Of a DNA stretch of 64,000 nucleotides, positions 55,493 through 64,000 are shown piece by piece; position 1 is the stretch's first letter; every line of letters starts with the position of its first letter. The notes below the pieces were generated by a model. The model was not told the origin of the DNA. It saw only the letters and a list, made by a program, of their open reading frames with translations, and searched no databases. The translations under genes were made by a program, and so were the position numbers. This DNA comes from an uncultured beta proteobacterium (GTDB lineage Bacteria; Pseudomonadota; Gammaproteobacteria; Burkholderiales; Burkholderiaceae), in assembly GCA_903875135.1 (NCBI GenBank), contig CAIQUZ010000109.1:186001-250000 (forward strand), in the 5' to 3' direction.

Positions 55493-57253
55493 TTATTCCA
55501 TCCCACTAGGTTTCTTTGGCCTAGGACCCTTAAAACCTGTTTTTGGACGGTTTTTAGGACCTCGATTGGTAGGTCGACCACTACGTTGACCCCCACCTCC
55601 GCCTGCGGCGCCCACAAAACCACTTTCATGCGTGACTTTTGGACCTCCTGGGCGTTGATGACGACCACCTTTTTTCGCCTGTCCACCACCATTACCATTT
55701 TGGTGATGTGTCTGACCATTTTTATGTTGTGTGAGCCCTAAATGGTTATCTGCCATTTTTAAGGCCTCTCTAGACCCCCAATATGAGACCGAAGTCTGCA
55801 TCGGATCTGGTTGCCCCTGAGCATCCGTATTACGGTCATGACCTCGATGCTGCGGTTTACCTGATGCCCCTGAAGATACTGGCGCCTTAAGACCTGCCAT
55901 TTTCATGAGTTGAATCACTTGATCCGTAGGAACCTCTTCAAAGCGCCCCCTTCGTAATCTTGGAGGCAAAATAAAGATACCGTAGCGGGTTCTGATCAAT
56001 CGGGAGACCATATGCCCCACCGCTTCAAACATTCGGCGTACTTCTCGGTTTTTACCCTCAGTAAGTGCGACATGGTACCAACGATTTGCCCCATCGCCAC
56101 CACCATCAGCTAAGCGTAAGAATTTTGCTACCCCATCTTCTAAGGTGATACCCGTTTTTAAGAGTTGCGACTGATCATGTTCTAACTCGCCCAAGATCCG
56201 AACCGCGTATTCACGTTCAATACCATACCGAGGATGCATTAATCGATTCGCCAGCTCTCCAGAAGTCGTAAACAGTAAAAGACCTTCGGTATTAAAGTCC
56301 AATCGGCCCACCGCTATCCAACGACCATTCTTGGCCTTTGGTAATCGCTCAAAGACCGTCGGCCTTCCCTCAGGATCAGATTGACTAACAATTTCTCCAG
56401 CGGGCTTGTGATACATCAATACTCGTGGTGGCTTCGTCTGAATCTTCCGATGCACCATCTTGCCATTAATCCGCACTTGATCCGTCGGACCAATCCGCTG
56501 TCCAATATGCGCGGGCATACTATTCACAGACACACGCCCTTGAATAATTAACTCCTCCATCTCACGCCGAGAACCCATCCCCGCATCCGCTAATACCTTG
56601 TGCAATTTAACCGTGTCTTCATCTTCGACTTCATCATCTAAACCATCGAGATCCGACCAAACTTCATTGCGCATCGACATTGGCAAATCTTGCACATTGG
56701 CAAATTGATATTGATTGAGCGCCTCATCATTTTCAGGTTGCTCATTGTTATCATTCGAATCATCCCACTCTGAAGAGCTTGCATCTTGGATGGCTTTTAA
56801 ACTAGGATCGACTAAGGTCATCGGTGAATTTTCATCATCCGTCATAGCACCCGTTGTCACTTCAATCTGTTCTGGACTATCTAACAACGCATCAAACTCA
56901 CCAGAAACCACTTGGGCAAATAGTTGCTCACTTTGCTCCTTTAAAGGATTTGGCTTATTTTGTGGAGGACGCTGATGAGGGTGACGCGGACCAGATCTTG
57001 GACGATTACCACCTTCACTACCCTCTTGAGGTGGTGCACCTTCAGGATGATCTGTCGATGGTGAACCCTCAGGACGAGGCCGTTTATTGCCAAAGCGCCC
57101 ACCCTTACGACCATAACGGGGATTTCTGGGGCGTTTTGACTCCCCACCCTCGGTGGTCTGTGGTGTGCCCTGATCTGCAGAAAGCTCTTTATTTTCTGAC
57201 GACCCCTCTGTTACAACACGGGGCGCTTCGTCAGGTCTTTCTATTTCAGTCAT
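55493..57253 (-). CDS. rluB: 23S rRNA pseudouridine-2605 synthase RluB with long disordered tails
   Basis: The catalytic part (~residues 215-450) has an S4 domain ([31 protein letters not shown]) and the RsuA-type motif [19 protein letters not shown] with the nucleophilic Asp. Around it lie an acidic/Pro/Arg-rich N-terminal extension of ~210 residues and a Gly/Asn/Gln/Lys-rich C-terminal tail of ~130 residues. At 586 residues it is about twice the E. coli enzyme, as in other Burkholderiales. It overlaps the scpB end by 8 bases. Confidence 0.93.
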   Translation of the reverse strand: MTEIERPDEAPRVVTEGSSENKELSADQGTPQTTEGGESKRPRNPRYGRKGGRFGNKRPRPEGSPSTDHPEGAPPQEGSEGGNRPRSGPRHPHQRPPQNKPNPLKEQSEQLFAQVVSGEFDALLDSPEQIEVTTGAMTDDENSPMTLVDPSLKAIQDASSSEWDDSNDNNEQPENDEALNQYQFANVQDLPMSMRNEVWSDLDGLDDEVEDEDTVKLHKVLADAGMGSRREMEELIIQGRVSVNSMPAHIGQRIGPTDQVRINGKMVHRKIQTKPPRVLMYHKPAGEIVSQSDPEGRPTVFERLPKAKNGRWIAVGRLDFNTEGLLLFTTSGELANRLMHPRYGIEREYAVRILGELEHDQSQLLKTGITLEDGVAKFLRLADGGGDGANRWYHVALTEGKNREVRRMFEAVGHMVSRLIRTRYGIFILPPRLRRGRFEEVPTDQVIQLMKMAGLKAPVSSGASGKPQHRGHDRNTDAQGQPDPMQTSVSYWGSREALKMADNHLGLTQHKNGQTHHQNGNGGGQAKKGGRHQRPGGPKVTHESGFVGAAGGGGGQRSGRPTNRGPKNRPKTGFKGPRPKKPSGME

Positions 57254-57968
57254 GGGTCTTATTCTTTTCGTCGATGGATGATTCTGTCGTTATATCTATT
57301 TTCAAAGAAGCGTCATGGGTGAGCTCCTCTTGATTCAATTCATCTAGCGCCAGGTCTTGCGTTTGCGGCTCTTCTTGTTCTTCAAAATCATCATTGGCAG
57401 TATCTAATAAAGTGCCCTCAAAGTTAATCACTTGCTGGGCAATTTGATCAACAATGACGCCTTCTTCCAGTGATGGCAAAGATTGCAAATTCGGGATACT
57501 CATATCGTCTAAAAATTGCTTGGTAGTGGCGTATAAAGCGGGACGTCCAATCGTATCTTTATGACCAATCACCTCAATCCAAACGCGATCTTCTAGCTGC
57601 CGGATAATCTGGGTACTAACCGTTACCCCACGAATTTCCTCAATTTCACCGCGTGTTACCGGTTGACGATAAGCAATAATTGCTAAAGTTTCCATCACGG
57701 CACGTGAATATTTTGGTGGCTTTTCAACCGTTAATCGATCTAAATATTCACGCATCGATAAACGACTTTGAAAACGCCAGCCTGTCGCAATATTGACCAA
57801 CTCCATCCCTTTTTCTGACCAGTCTCTTTGCAACTCATTGAGCCAAGTAATGATGTTCTCAGGACTAACTTCATCGCCATACAAACGAGTCAATTCATTC
57901 ATCGATAAAGGTTCATCACTGCATAAAAGAGCAGTCTCAAGAACTAATTTATAGTGGTTTTCAATCAT
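57246..57968 (-). CDS. scpB: Chromosome segregation / condensin subunit ScpB
   Basis: This 240-residue winged-helix protein has [62 protein letters not shown] and [14 protein letters not shown], which define ScpB. The C-terminal ~70 residues are acidic. With ScpA and Smc it forms the bacterial condensin, but scpA is not in the window. It is first of the leftward block. Confidence 0.93.
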   Translation of the reverse strand: MIENHYKLVLETALLCSDEPLSMNELTRLYGDEVSPENIITWLNELQRDWSEKGMELVNIATGWRFQSRLSMREYLDRLTVEKPPKYSRAVMETLAIIAYRQPVTRGEIEEIRGVTVSTQIIRQLEDRVWIEVIGHKDTIGRPALYATTKQFLDDMSIPNLQSLPSLEEGVIVDQIAQQVINFEGTLLDTANDDFEEQEEPQTQDLALDELNQEELTHDASLKIDITTESSIDEKNKTHD

Positions 57969-58191
57969 ATTTCAATGAGATTTGAAATTGCTTTCAATCT
58001 TTACTTTCTATTTACTCTATCAAGAGTGATAAAACTCAGTTTTTAATGTGGTGTATTGCTTGATTCTCTCAATCAGAAAAGAGTCTTTAATGATTATCAG
58101 AGGAGGACATGCGTTACTGATTCAACTTTGTTATCTATCCGTTGATGTTTCAGTTTTTGCGAATAGGCTATTATATCGAAATCCTGGCAAT

Positions 58192-58211
58192 CGGTAAAAC
58201 ATGTTTTACCG
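58192..58211. promoter_or_regulatory. Perfect 20-bp palindrome upstream of the patatin gene
   Basis: CGGTAAAACA and its exact complement TGTTTTACCG abut at 58192-58211, with no mismatches, 28 bases before the ATG. It could be an operator or, in RNA, a hairpin of 8 bp with a 4-base loop. No T-run follows, so a terminator is unlikely. Confidence 0.6.
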
Positions 58212-58239
58212 CTAAATTGTACCCCTTCTGAAGATACTC

Positions 58240-59196
58240 ATGAAAACGGCTCAAAAACCCTCCGTACATCAAGTCATTCAACTGACTCTATGCCTGAGCC
58301 TCGCTCTTTCTGTGATCACGGCCTGCTCACCCATTGCGCCTAAAAAATCCCCTCCCGTAGACGCGGAAGTGACCGTCACAACACCTCCTACAGCCCCGCC
58401 GCCAAGAATACCGGTGATTGGCCTCGCTTTAGGCGGAGGCGCCGCAAGGGGTTTTGCCCATATCGGCGCTATCAAAGTTTTAGAAGCGAATGGGATCAAG
58501 CCAGACATTATTGTTGGCACCAGTGCTGGTAGTGTCATTGGTTCTATTTATGCTACGGGTATTACAGCCAATGAATTACAACGGATTGCCATCAATCTCG
58601 ACGAAGCGACCATTACCGATTGGATGAATCCTTTCTCAAGTAGGCTCGGCGGAATGATTAAAGGTGATGCCCTGCAATCAACCATCAATCAACTAGTGAA
58701 AAACCGATCAATCGAGAACATGAAAATTCGATTAGGAATTGTGGCTACAGATTTAAAAACGGGTAACCCAATTTTGTTTCAACGAGGTAATACTGGGCAA
58801 GCCGTTCGAGCCTCCAGTAGCGTACCTGGCATTTTTATGCCAACCATGATCCTTGGCAGAGAGTATGTGGATGGTGGACTATCCTCTCCAGTTCCCATTA
58901 AATACGCTAAAAGTTTAGGTGCTGACATCGTTATCGCGATCAATATCTCCGCCGATCCGTCCGATCAAAATGTATCAGGTATCTTAGGCACCCTTCTGCA
59001 GACAACGACCATCATGGGACGAACCATCACCAATTGGGAGTTACCACTCGCAGACGTCATCGTCGTGCCCCAACTGTCGCAAATGAAAGGGACCGACTTT
59101 AACGCCAGAAACTCTGCCATCCTGGCCGGTGAAGTGGCTATGCAACACCAATTAATTCTGCTAAAAATGAAAATTGAGGAGTTCAAAAAACAATAA
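58240..59196 (+). CDS. Patatin-like phospholipase, probable lipoprotein (RssA-like)
   Basis: The 318-residue protein has a lipoprotein signal with lipobox ITAC at Cys29, a Pro/Thr-rich linker (~36-58) and then a patatin domain. It has the oxyanion GGGAARG (65-71), the nucleophile elbow GTSAGS (Ser95) and catalytic Asp in EYVDGGLSSPVPI. It should be a membrane-anchored serine acyl hydrolase of the envelope. The intergenic region upstream (271 bp, divergent from scpB) carries the 20-bp palindrome. Confidence 0.88.
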   Translation: MKTAQKPSVHQVIQLTLCLSLALSVITACSPIAPKKSPPVDAEVTVTTPPTAPPPRIPVIGLALGGGAARGFAHIGAIKVLEANGIKPDIIVGTSAGSVIGSIYATGITANELQRIAINLDEATITDWMNPFSSRLGGMIKGDALQSTINQLVKNRSIENMKIRLGIVATDLKTGNPILFQRGNTGQAVRASSSVPGIFMPTMILGREYVDGGLSSPVPIKYAKSLGADIVIAINISADPSDQNVSGILGTLLQTTTIMGRTITNWELPLADVIVVPQLSQMKGTDFNARNSAILAGEVAMQHQLILLKMKIEEFKKQ

Positions 59197-59217
59197 AGGG
59201 TAGCGAAACTACCCTTT
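59195..59217 (-). terminator. Hairpin between the convergent patatin and NlpC genes
   Basis: A 9-bp perfect stem (AAAGGGTAG 59195-59203 with CTACCCTTT 59209-59217) overlaps the patatin stop. On the minus strand it is followed by a T-rich stretch, so it terminates the leftward NlpC gene best. Confidence 0.65.
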
Positions 59218-59239
59218 GAAGATGATGGTCACATCTGAA

Positions 59240-59809
59240 TTACTTTGTAATCATATCCATTTGAAGATTGTTTCTGTATGCAGGATCAACGCGACGGGCT
59301 CCATCAAAACGCTGATCCCAATAAACAGTCGTCATGTCATCGACTCGAACACCTGACCCACGAGCAGGTGCGTGAATAAATTTGTTTTCACCAACATAAA
59401 TCCCAACATGAGAGTTTTCACGTTGCAAGGTATTAAAAAAGACTAAGTCGCCAGGCATCAAACTGTCTCTGGAAATTTGTAATCCAACCTTACTCATATC
59501 ATCCGTTTTACGCGGAAAGAGAAATCCTAAATTATCTTTGAAGACATATTTCACAAATGCACTAGCATCAAAACCGGTTTGCACTTTGTCATCCCAACGA
59601 TAACGCACACCAATGAGCTGCATGGCGTTGTTAATCAAACTCGCTGTACTATCTGAAACGGTAACTGCCACTTTTTTGTAAAAGGCAGGCTTAGCAACCG
59701 CCTCCGTCGAAGCCTCTTCCGTCGATTGCGCCAAAACCCAAGGGGACACAAAGGACACCAGGGTTACGGAGATGACTAAGAATTTTTTCGTAAGTTGTTG
59801 ATTATTCAT
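59240..59809 (-). CDS. NlpC/P60 (C40) family protein without the catalytic cysteine
   Basis: The 189-residue protein has a signal peptide (KKFLVISVTLVSFVSPWVLAQ) and a C40 domain from about residue 60. The usual GFDCSG motif reads GFDASA, so the nucleophilic Cys is Ala82 (GCT, complement of 59564-59566), two base changes away from a Cys codon. The His positions are kept (His134 in NSHVGIYV, His146 in FIHAPARGSGV), and PGDLVFF is normal. It is therefore probably a catalytically dead peptidoglycan-associated protein rather than an endopeptidase. It stands alone between hairpins. Confidence 0.85.
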   Translation of the reverse strand: MNNQQLTKKFLVISVTLVSFVSPWVLAQSTEEASTEAVAKPAFYKKVAVTVSDSTASLINNAMQLIGVRYRWDDKVQTGFDASAFVKYVFKDNLGFLFPRKTDDMSKVGLQISRDSLMPGDLVFFNTLQRENSHVGIYVGENKFIHAPARGSGVRVDDMTTVYWDQRFDGARRVDPAYRNNLQMDMITK

Positions 59810-59853
59810 GGTTTAATTGTTTAAAGTTAAAGCTTTCTACAAGTCTAAACGAC

Positions 59854-59884
59854 TTTATGACAAATTTCAAGAACTTGTCATAAA
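59854..59884 (-). terminator. 10-bp hairpin between the Yej ATPase and NlpC-like genes
   Basis: TTTATGACAA (59854-59863) pairs with TTGTCATAAA (59875-59884) around an 11-base loop. A smaller AAGTC/GACTT hairpin lies at 59840-59855. There is no T-run after it on the minus strand, so it may be a weak terminator or 3'-end barrier for the oligopeptide transporter transcript. Confidence 0.45.
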
Positions 59885-59889
59885 AAAAA

Positions 59890-61515
59890 TCAAAAAGCTT
59901 CATGAATTAATTGCCGAGTATAAGCACTTTTAGGGGATTTTATGATTTCTTCAGTCTCTCCAAACTCGACCACATCCCCATGTTGCAACACCATGATCCG
60001 GTGTGACATCGCTCGAACCACAGCGATATCATGACTGATAAAAATATAGGCTAGGTTGTATTTTTGCTGTAAATCCGTTAAGAGAGCTAAAACTTGTTTC
60101 TGAATCGTGACATCTAGTGCCGATGTAGGCTCATCTAAAATCAAGATTTCTGGCTTTAGGATCAATGCCCTAGCTATCGCTATCCGTTGACGCTGCCCCC
60201 CAGAAAATTCATGTGGATACCGATCAATTGCTGATTTTTCTAAGCCTACCTCGGCTAAAACCTCAGCGACACGAGCTAATTTTTGCGCCTTACTTAAGTT
60301 GGGTTGATGGACGTCTAAACCCTCAGCAATAATCTGTCCAACCGACATACGAGGAGATAAAGAGCCAAAGGGGTCCTGAAAAATGACTTGAAACTTGGCC
60401 CGCATGGCACGCTTATCGGCAGCACTTAACTTCGTCCAAGATCGCCCTAATAACTCCACATGGCCCTCCATCTTTGCCGGAGTTCCTCCTAGCAAATCCA
60501 ACAGAGCCATTCCTAAAGTGGTTTTACCTGAACCCGACTCACCAATAATCCCTAATGTTTCACCCTGACGCAAATCAAAATCAACACCTCTTAAAACAGA
60601 CGTGTATTTTGTTTTTTGATAAAAATGAAATAATTGACTCCAACCCGACTGCTCAGCAGGATAGCCCACTGCAATACCTTTGGCATCTAACAAATGCGTT
60701 GCCAGCGGAATAATGGGTAACAGATTTTTTTCTGGCCGACTATTAACAAGAGACTGTGTATAAGCAGACTGTGGAGCTTCAAAGATGTTTTGCGTCGTAC
60801 CACTTTCAACAACTTTTCCCTGATGCATCACCACGACGTGCTGAGCAAATTTTTTCACTAAATTGAGATCATGACTGATTAATAAAATCGACATACCCTG
60901 ATTTTCAGAATGCTTCTGTAAATCCTTCAGTAAGTCTAAGATTTGTTGACGTAAATTCACATCTAGTGCAGTCGTAGGTTCATCGGCAATTAATAGCTTG
61001 GGCTTAGTCGATAACGCCATGGCAATCATCGCCCGTTGTCGTTGCCCTCCCGATAGCTGATGGGGATAAGCGTTCATCTTATTTTTTACATCAGGTAATC
61101 CAACTCTCTCTAGCATTTCCATGGCACGTCGAGTAGACTCCTCTTTCAGAATCATGGGCTCATGAATCGTAACCGCCTCAATAATTTGATAACCAATGGT
61201 AAATAAGGGATTCAGAGCCGTCATCGGCTCTTGGAAAATCATCGCAATCTCACGCCCTCTAATCGTCCTTAATTCCTCCATCGGAATTCTTAATAAATTC
61301 TTATCTCCCCAATGGATATGGCCTCTGACATCCGCCCCATCGGGTAATAAACCCAAAATCGATAAGGCAGTTAAGGATTTACCAGAACCAGATTCACCAA
61401 CAATGGCGATCCGTGATCCCGGAGGAATCTCCAAATTGAGGTGATCGACCACGCTGCGCTCTTTACGACCTTGTCCAAAAGAAATATTTAAGCCTTGTAT
61501 TTTTAGGGAAGGCAT
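59890..61515 (-). CDS. yejF: Oligopeptide ABC importer ATP-binding protein with two ABC domains (YejF-like)
   Basis: This 541-residue protein has two complete nucleotide-binding domains, with Walker A GESGSGKSLT and GESGSGKTTL, signatures LSGGQRQRAM and FSGGQRQRIA, and Walker B LLIADEPTTALD and ILILDEPTSALD. That fused layout is typical of YejF and related dipeptide/microcin-C importers. Its ATG overlaps the permease stop by one base. Confidence 0.92.
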   Translation of the reverse strand: MPSLKIQGLNISFGQGRKERSVVDHLNLEIPPGSRIAIVGESGSGKSLTALSILGLLPDGADVRGHIHWGDKNLLRIPMEELRTIRGREIAMIFQEPMTALNPLFTIGYQIIEAVTIHEPMILKEESTRRAMEMLERVGLPDVKNKMNAYPHQLSGGQRQRAMIAMALSTKPKLLIADEPTTALDVNLRQQILDLLKDLQKHSENQGMSILLISHDLNLVKKFAQHVVVMHQGKVVESGTTQNIFEAPQSAYTQSLVNSRPEKNLLPIIPLATHLLDAKGIAVGYPAEQSGWSQLFHFYQKTKYTSVLRGVDFDLRQGETLGIIGESGSGKTTLGMALLDLLGGTPAKMEGHVELLGRSWTKLSAADKRAMRAKFQVIFQDPFGSLSPRMSVGQIIAEGLDVHQPNLSKAQKLARVAEVLAEVGLEKSAIDRYPHEFSGGQRQRIAIARALILKPEILILDEPTSALDVTIQKQVLALLTDLQQKYNLAYIFISHDIAVVRAMSHRIMVLQHGDVVEFGETEEIIKSPKSAYTRQLIHEAF

Positions 61516-62546
61516 TATGCATTACTCCTACGGCGCGGATCAAAAGCATTCCGTAAAGCTTCACCCATGAAGGTCAGTAATAATAAGGTACCAACCAACA
61601 CAATGAACGTCGCTAGTGAAATCCACCAGGCATCTAAATTCGATTTACCTTGCGATAACAACTCCCCTAGACTTGGCGTGTCCGGAGGAACGCCTAATCC
61701 TAAAAAATCTAAGCTGGTCAGGGATAAAATAGCGGCACTCATCTGAAATGGTAAAAAGGTAATCACTGGAATCAAACTGTTGGGCAAAATATGCCGGTAC
61801 ATAATCTGCCAATTGGATAAGCCCAATGCTTTGGCCGCTTTAACATACTCCAAACTACGATTACGATAAAACTCAACACGAACATAATCGGATAAATTAA
61901 TCCAACTAAACAGAGATAACAAAATAACTAGTAACCAAATACTGGGGCTAAATACCGATGCAAAAATAATCAGTAAATATAACTCAGGCAAAGATCGCCA
62001 TACATCAATGATGCGTTGAGTGATCAGATCAAATCGCCCCCCCAGATAGCCCATCAGACCGCCCAATAGAACGCCAATAAAGACACCAACAATGGTGAGA
62101 GCTAAACCAAACAAAATCGAAAGCCGGAATCCATAAATTAAACGTGCTAGAACATCTCTCCCTCGGTCATCCGTCCCCACCCAATTATCCAAAGATGGTG
62201 AAGCCGGATTAGGCTCCTTTGAAAAATAATTGAGGGTTAAATAACTGTATTCAATCGGCGGAAAAATCGCCCAATTACCCCCCTGACGAATATTTTGACG
62301 AATCAAGGGATCGTGATAATCCGTTGGCGTTTCAAAATTACCACCAAAAACTGTCTCAGGATAATCTTTCAAAATAGGAAAATACGTATTGCCCTGATAC
62401 TTTACCAATAAAGGTCGGTCATTAGCGACCATCTCAGCGCACAAACTAATGCCAAATAAGATCAAAAATATCCAGAGGCTGGCATAACCCAATCGATTAT
62501 TTTTAAATCGTTGCCATGCCGTATTTTTTTTCTTGAGTGTCGACAT
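61515..62546 (-). CDS. yejE: Oligopeptide ABC importer permease (YejE-like)
   Basis: The 343-residue permease has an N-terminal segment (RFKNNRLGYASLWIFLILFGISL), a long periplasmic loop with GNFETPTDYHDPLIRQNIRQGGNWAIFPPIEYS, WVGTDDRGRDVLARLIYGFRLSILFG, and the EAA-type motif KAAKALGLSNWQIMYRHILPNSL. The large loop is a YejE feature. It overlaps yejB and yejF by one base on each side, so the three are translationally coupled. Confidence 0.9.
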   Translation of the reverse strand: MSTLKKKNTAWQRFKNNRLGYASLWIFLILFGISLCAEMVANDRPLLVKYQGNTYFPILKDYPETVFGGNFETPTDYHDPLIRQNIRQGGNWAIFPPIEYSYLTLNYFSKEPNPASPSLDNWVGTDDRGRDVLARLIYGFRLSILFGLALTIVGVFIGVLLGGLMGYLGGRFDLITQRIIDVWRSLPELYLLIIFASVFSPSIWLLVILLSLFSWINLSDYVRVEFYRNRSLEYVKAAKALGLSNWQIMYRHILPNSLIPVITFLPFQMSAAILSLTSLDFLGLGVPPDTPSLGELLSQGKSNLDAWWISLATFIVLVGTLLLLTFMGEALRNAFDPRRRSNA

Positions 62547-63619
62547 TAAGACCCTCCTCCACCAAATTGAATTCTGGGATCAACGAGAACGTAACCAATA
62601 TCAGAAAGCAACTTCGTAAATAAACCAATCAATGTAAACACATATAAAGTCCCAAATACTACCGGATAATCTCTTCGCATCACTGCTTCAAAGGACATCA
62701 ACCCAATACCATCTAAAGAAAATAAAGTCTCAATAAGTAATGATCCCGCAAAAAAAGCACCAATAAAAGCCGCGGGAAAGCCAGTAACTAAAGGAATCAT
62801 AGCGTTACGAAAAATATGCCGCCACAAGACTAAATGCTCTGGCAAACCTTTGGCTCTCGCCGTAGTGACATACTGTTTACGGATTTCTTCTATAAAAGAG
62901 TTTTTCGTCAGCATCGTAATCACCGCAAAGCTACCCAAGACAGAAGCCGTAATTGGCAATACCAAATGCCATAAGTAATCCAATATCTTCGACATCATCG
63001 AGAGTGATTCAAAATTATCAGAAACCAAACCCCGCAGAGGAAATATTTGTAAAAAAGATCCGCCACCAAACAATACGAGTAATAAGATACCCATCACAAA
63101 CCCCGGAATGGCATAACCAATTAAGACCAATAAACTCGAAATCGTATCAAAGCGTGTCCCATCGCGAATCGCCTTGGAGATTCCTAGCGGAACTGAAATT
63201 AAATACGTAATAAAAAAAGTCCACAAACCAATACTAATAGAGACCGGTAATTTCGAAACAATCAATTCCCAAACACTCTGATGTTGATAATAACTTTGCC
63301 CTAAATCAAACTTGGCAAATTTACCAAGCATACTAAAGTAACGCTCAATCGGGGGTTTATCAAAGCCATAAAGAGCTTTGATCTCGGCTAAATTTTTCTC
63401 ATCAATCCCTTGCCTACCACGATAGGTACTGCCACCACCCGTTGCTTCTCCTGCACCAACTCCCGCACCACCCCGCCCTTTTAATTCGAGGACCATTTGC
63501 TCAACTGGACCACCAGGAACAAACTGTACAACGGCAAAGGTTAAGGTTAAGACGCCAATCAAGGTTGGAATCATGAGTAGTAATCGTTTGACGATATAGG
63601 GAGCTAAACCATGTCTCAT
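62546..63619 (-). CDS. yejB: Oligopeptide ABC importer permease (YejB-like)
   Basis: The 357-residue permease has IVKRLLLMIPTLIGVLTLTFAVVQFVPGGPVEQM, a Gly-rich periplasmic insert (GRGGAGVGAGEATGGGS) of the YejB kind, and YVTTARAKGLPEHLVLWRHIFRNAMIPLVTG as ATPase-coupling motif. It has six membrane spans. It starts 2 bases after the binding-protein stop. Confidence 0.9.
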   Translation of the reverse strand: MRHGLAPYIVKRLLLMIPTLIGVLTLTFAVVQFVPGGPVEQMVLELKGRGGAGVGAGEATGGGSTYRGRQGIDEKNLAEIKALYGFDKPPIERYFSMLGKFAKFDLGQSYYQHQSVWELIVSKLPVSISIGLWTFFITYLISVPLGISKAIRDGTRFDTISSLLVLIGYAIPGFVMGILLLVLFGGGSFLQIFPLRGLVSDNFESLSMMSKILDYLWHLVLPITASVLGSFAVITMLTKNSFIEEIRKQYVTTARAKGLPEHLVLWRHIFRNAMIPLVTGFPAAFIGAFFAGSLLIETLFSLDGIGLMSFEAVMRRDYPVVFGTLYVFTLIGLFTKLLSDIGYVLVDPRIQFGGGGS

Positions 63620-63621
63620 GT

Positions 63622-64000
63622 TTAATCTTTCTTCGGCGGTTGAGCTTCACGCCACCAGTTACTTAAAACCCAACCTTCGGCCGTGTAATACAGGGGAGGC
63701 TTCGGAAACCCTAACTGGGAACTGTAAGCAACTCGGTGGGTCGGGTTATACCAATGCGGCACGACAAAATAGTGATGAATCAAAATACGGTCCAAAGCCC
63801 GCGTAGCAACATAGAGCTTTTCTCGCGTCTCCGCCCGAGTAATCATCGCAATTAAATCATCTACAGCGTGTAACTGAATCCCGATGTGATTATCCGAACC
63901 TTTTTGTCCAGCCGCTTCACTCCCAAAACGATCCCATAACTCATTACCGGGACTTTGCGTATCTTGATACCGGATTGTCGTCATATCAAAATCATGTTCA
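63622..64000 (-). CDS. yejA: Oligopeptide-binding protein (YejA-like), N-terminal part beyond the window
   Basis: The frame stays open to the right edge, so only the last ~126 residues are seen. WDRFGSEAAGQKGSDNHIGIQLHAVDDLIAMI and ILIHHYFVVPHWYNPTHRVAYSSQLGFPKPPLYYTAEGWVLSNWW match the C-terminal lobe of YejA/SBP_bac_5 receptors. Together with the genes downstream it forms a YejA-B-E-F importer operon, whose known members import peptides including microcin C-like compounds. The ATG at 63982-63984 is internal. Confidence 0.85.
   Translation of the reverse strand, partial: EHDFDMTTIRYQDTQSPGNELWDRFGSEAAGQKGSDNHIGIQLHAVDDLIAMITRAETREKLYVATRALDRILIHHYFVVPHWYNPTHRVAYSSQLGFPKPPLYYTAEGWVLSNWWREAQPPKKD

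Noticed and set aside
56854-57333. 159-codon frame on the + strand over rluB and the scpB end
   Set aside because: It is antisense to the biased N-terminal extension of RluB, with no family resemblance or ribosome site.
58102-58120. Perfect AGGAGG followed by ATG and a three-codon frame (Met-Arg-Tyr-stop) upstream of the patatin gene
   Set aside because: It is too short to support as a leader peptide, and it lies upstream of the likely promoter region, so it is probably chance.
1-64000. CRISPR arrays, tRNA/rRNA genes, insertion sequences, prophage
   Set aside because: No regular direct-repeat array, no RNA gene signature and no transposase or phage-like reading frame was found on either strand.

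Overview
The window looks like a chromosomal segment of a low-GC (roughly 40 %) betaproteobacterium of the order Burkholderiales. Two things suggest this: the scpB-rluB-rimP-nusA-infB-rbfA-truB-typA block, and a Burkholderiales-style box cluster for aerobic benzoyl-CoA degradation with its own ABC importer. A Polynucleobacter relative is possible, but the genus cannot be fixed from sequence reading alone. No rRNA, tRNA, insertion sequence, phage gene or CRISPR array was seen.

Layout. (1) 1-7861: the end of an amidohydrolase-2 (ACMSD-like) gene, a lone aromatic/amino-acid type periplasmic binding protein, an alpha/beta hydrolase lacking its nucleophile, a beta-hydroxyacid dehydrogenase, a Pif1-like helicase with a DsbA/FrnE-type oxidoreductase, and the two oxygenase subunits of a NagGH-like salicylate 5-hydroxylase. 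(2) 7858-24574: the benzoate block. A leftward operon carries a DUF4863 protein, benzoate-CoA ligase, an alpha/beta hydrolase and a five-gene Liv-type ABC importer. boxR sits beside it in divergent orientation. boxC, boxB, boxA, a 3-hydroxyacyl-CoA dehydrogenase, a Bug-type binding protein and a NicC-like flavin monooxygenase run rightward. (3) 24604-26927: a leftward GST, cupin and intracellular PHB depolymerase set. (4) 27126-34939: a rightward transglutaminase/DUF2126, circularly permuted ATP-grasp/alpha-E and second transglutaminase operon, preceded by two NtrC-geometry dyads, then a secreted esterase. (5) 34944-46153: a three-subunit molybdenum hydroxylase, a VOC protein, a 2,6-dihydroxypyridine-hydroxylase-like flavin monooxygenase, a PuuE-like deacetylase and a second Liv-type importer. 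This is plausibly a catabolic island for an aromatic or N-heteroaromatic compound. (6) 46422-57968: the conserved translation/RNA block. (7) 58240-64000: a patatin lipoprotein, an NlpC/P60 protein without its catalytic cysteine, and a Yej-type oligopeptide ABC importer that runs off the window end.

How it fits together. Benzoate would enter by the first Liv importer and be activated by the CoA ligase. BoxAB would epoxidise the ring, BoxC would open it, and the product would pass to beta-oxidation through the 3-hydroxyacyl-CoA dehydrogenase. BoxR, a helix-turn-helix plus shikimate-kinase-like sensor, lies between overlapping divergent promoters and is the likely benzoyl-CoA-responsive repressor. 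The BoxD aldehyde dehydrogenase is not in this window. The least understood parts are the transglutaminase/ATP-grasp/alpha-E operon with possible nitrogen control, the molybdenum hydroxylase island, and two enzymes with lost catalytic residues.
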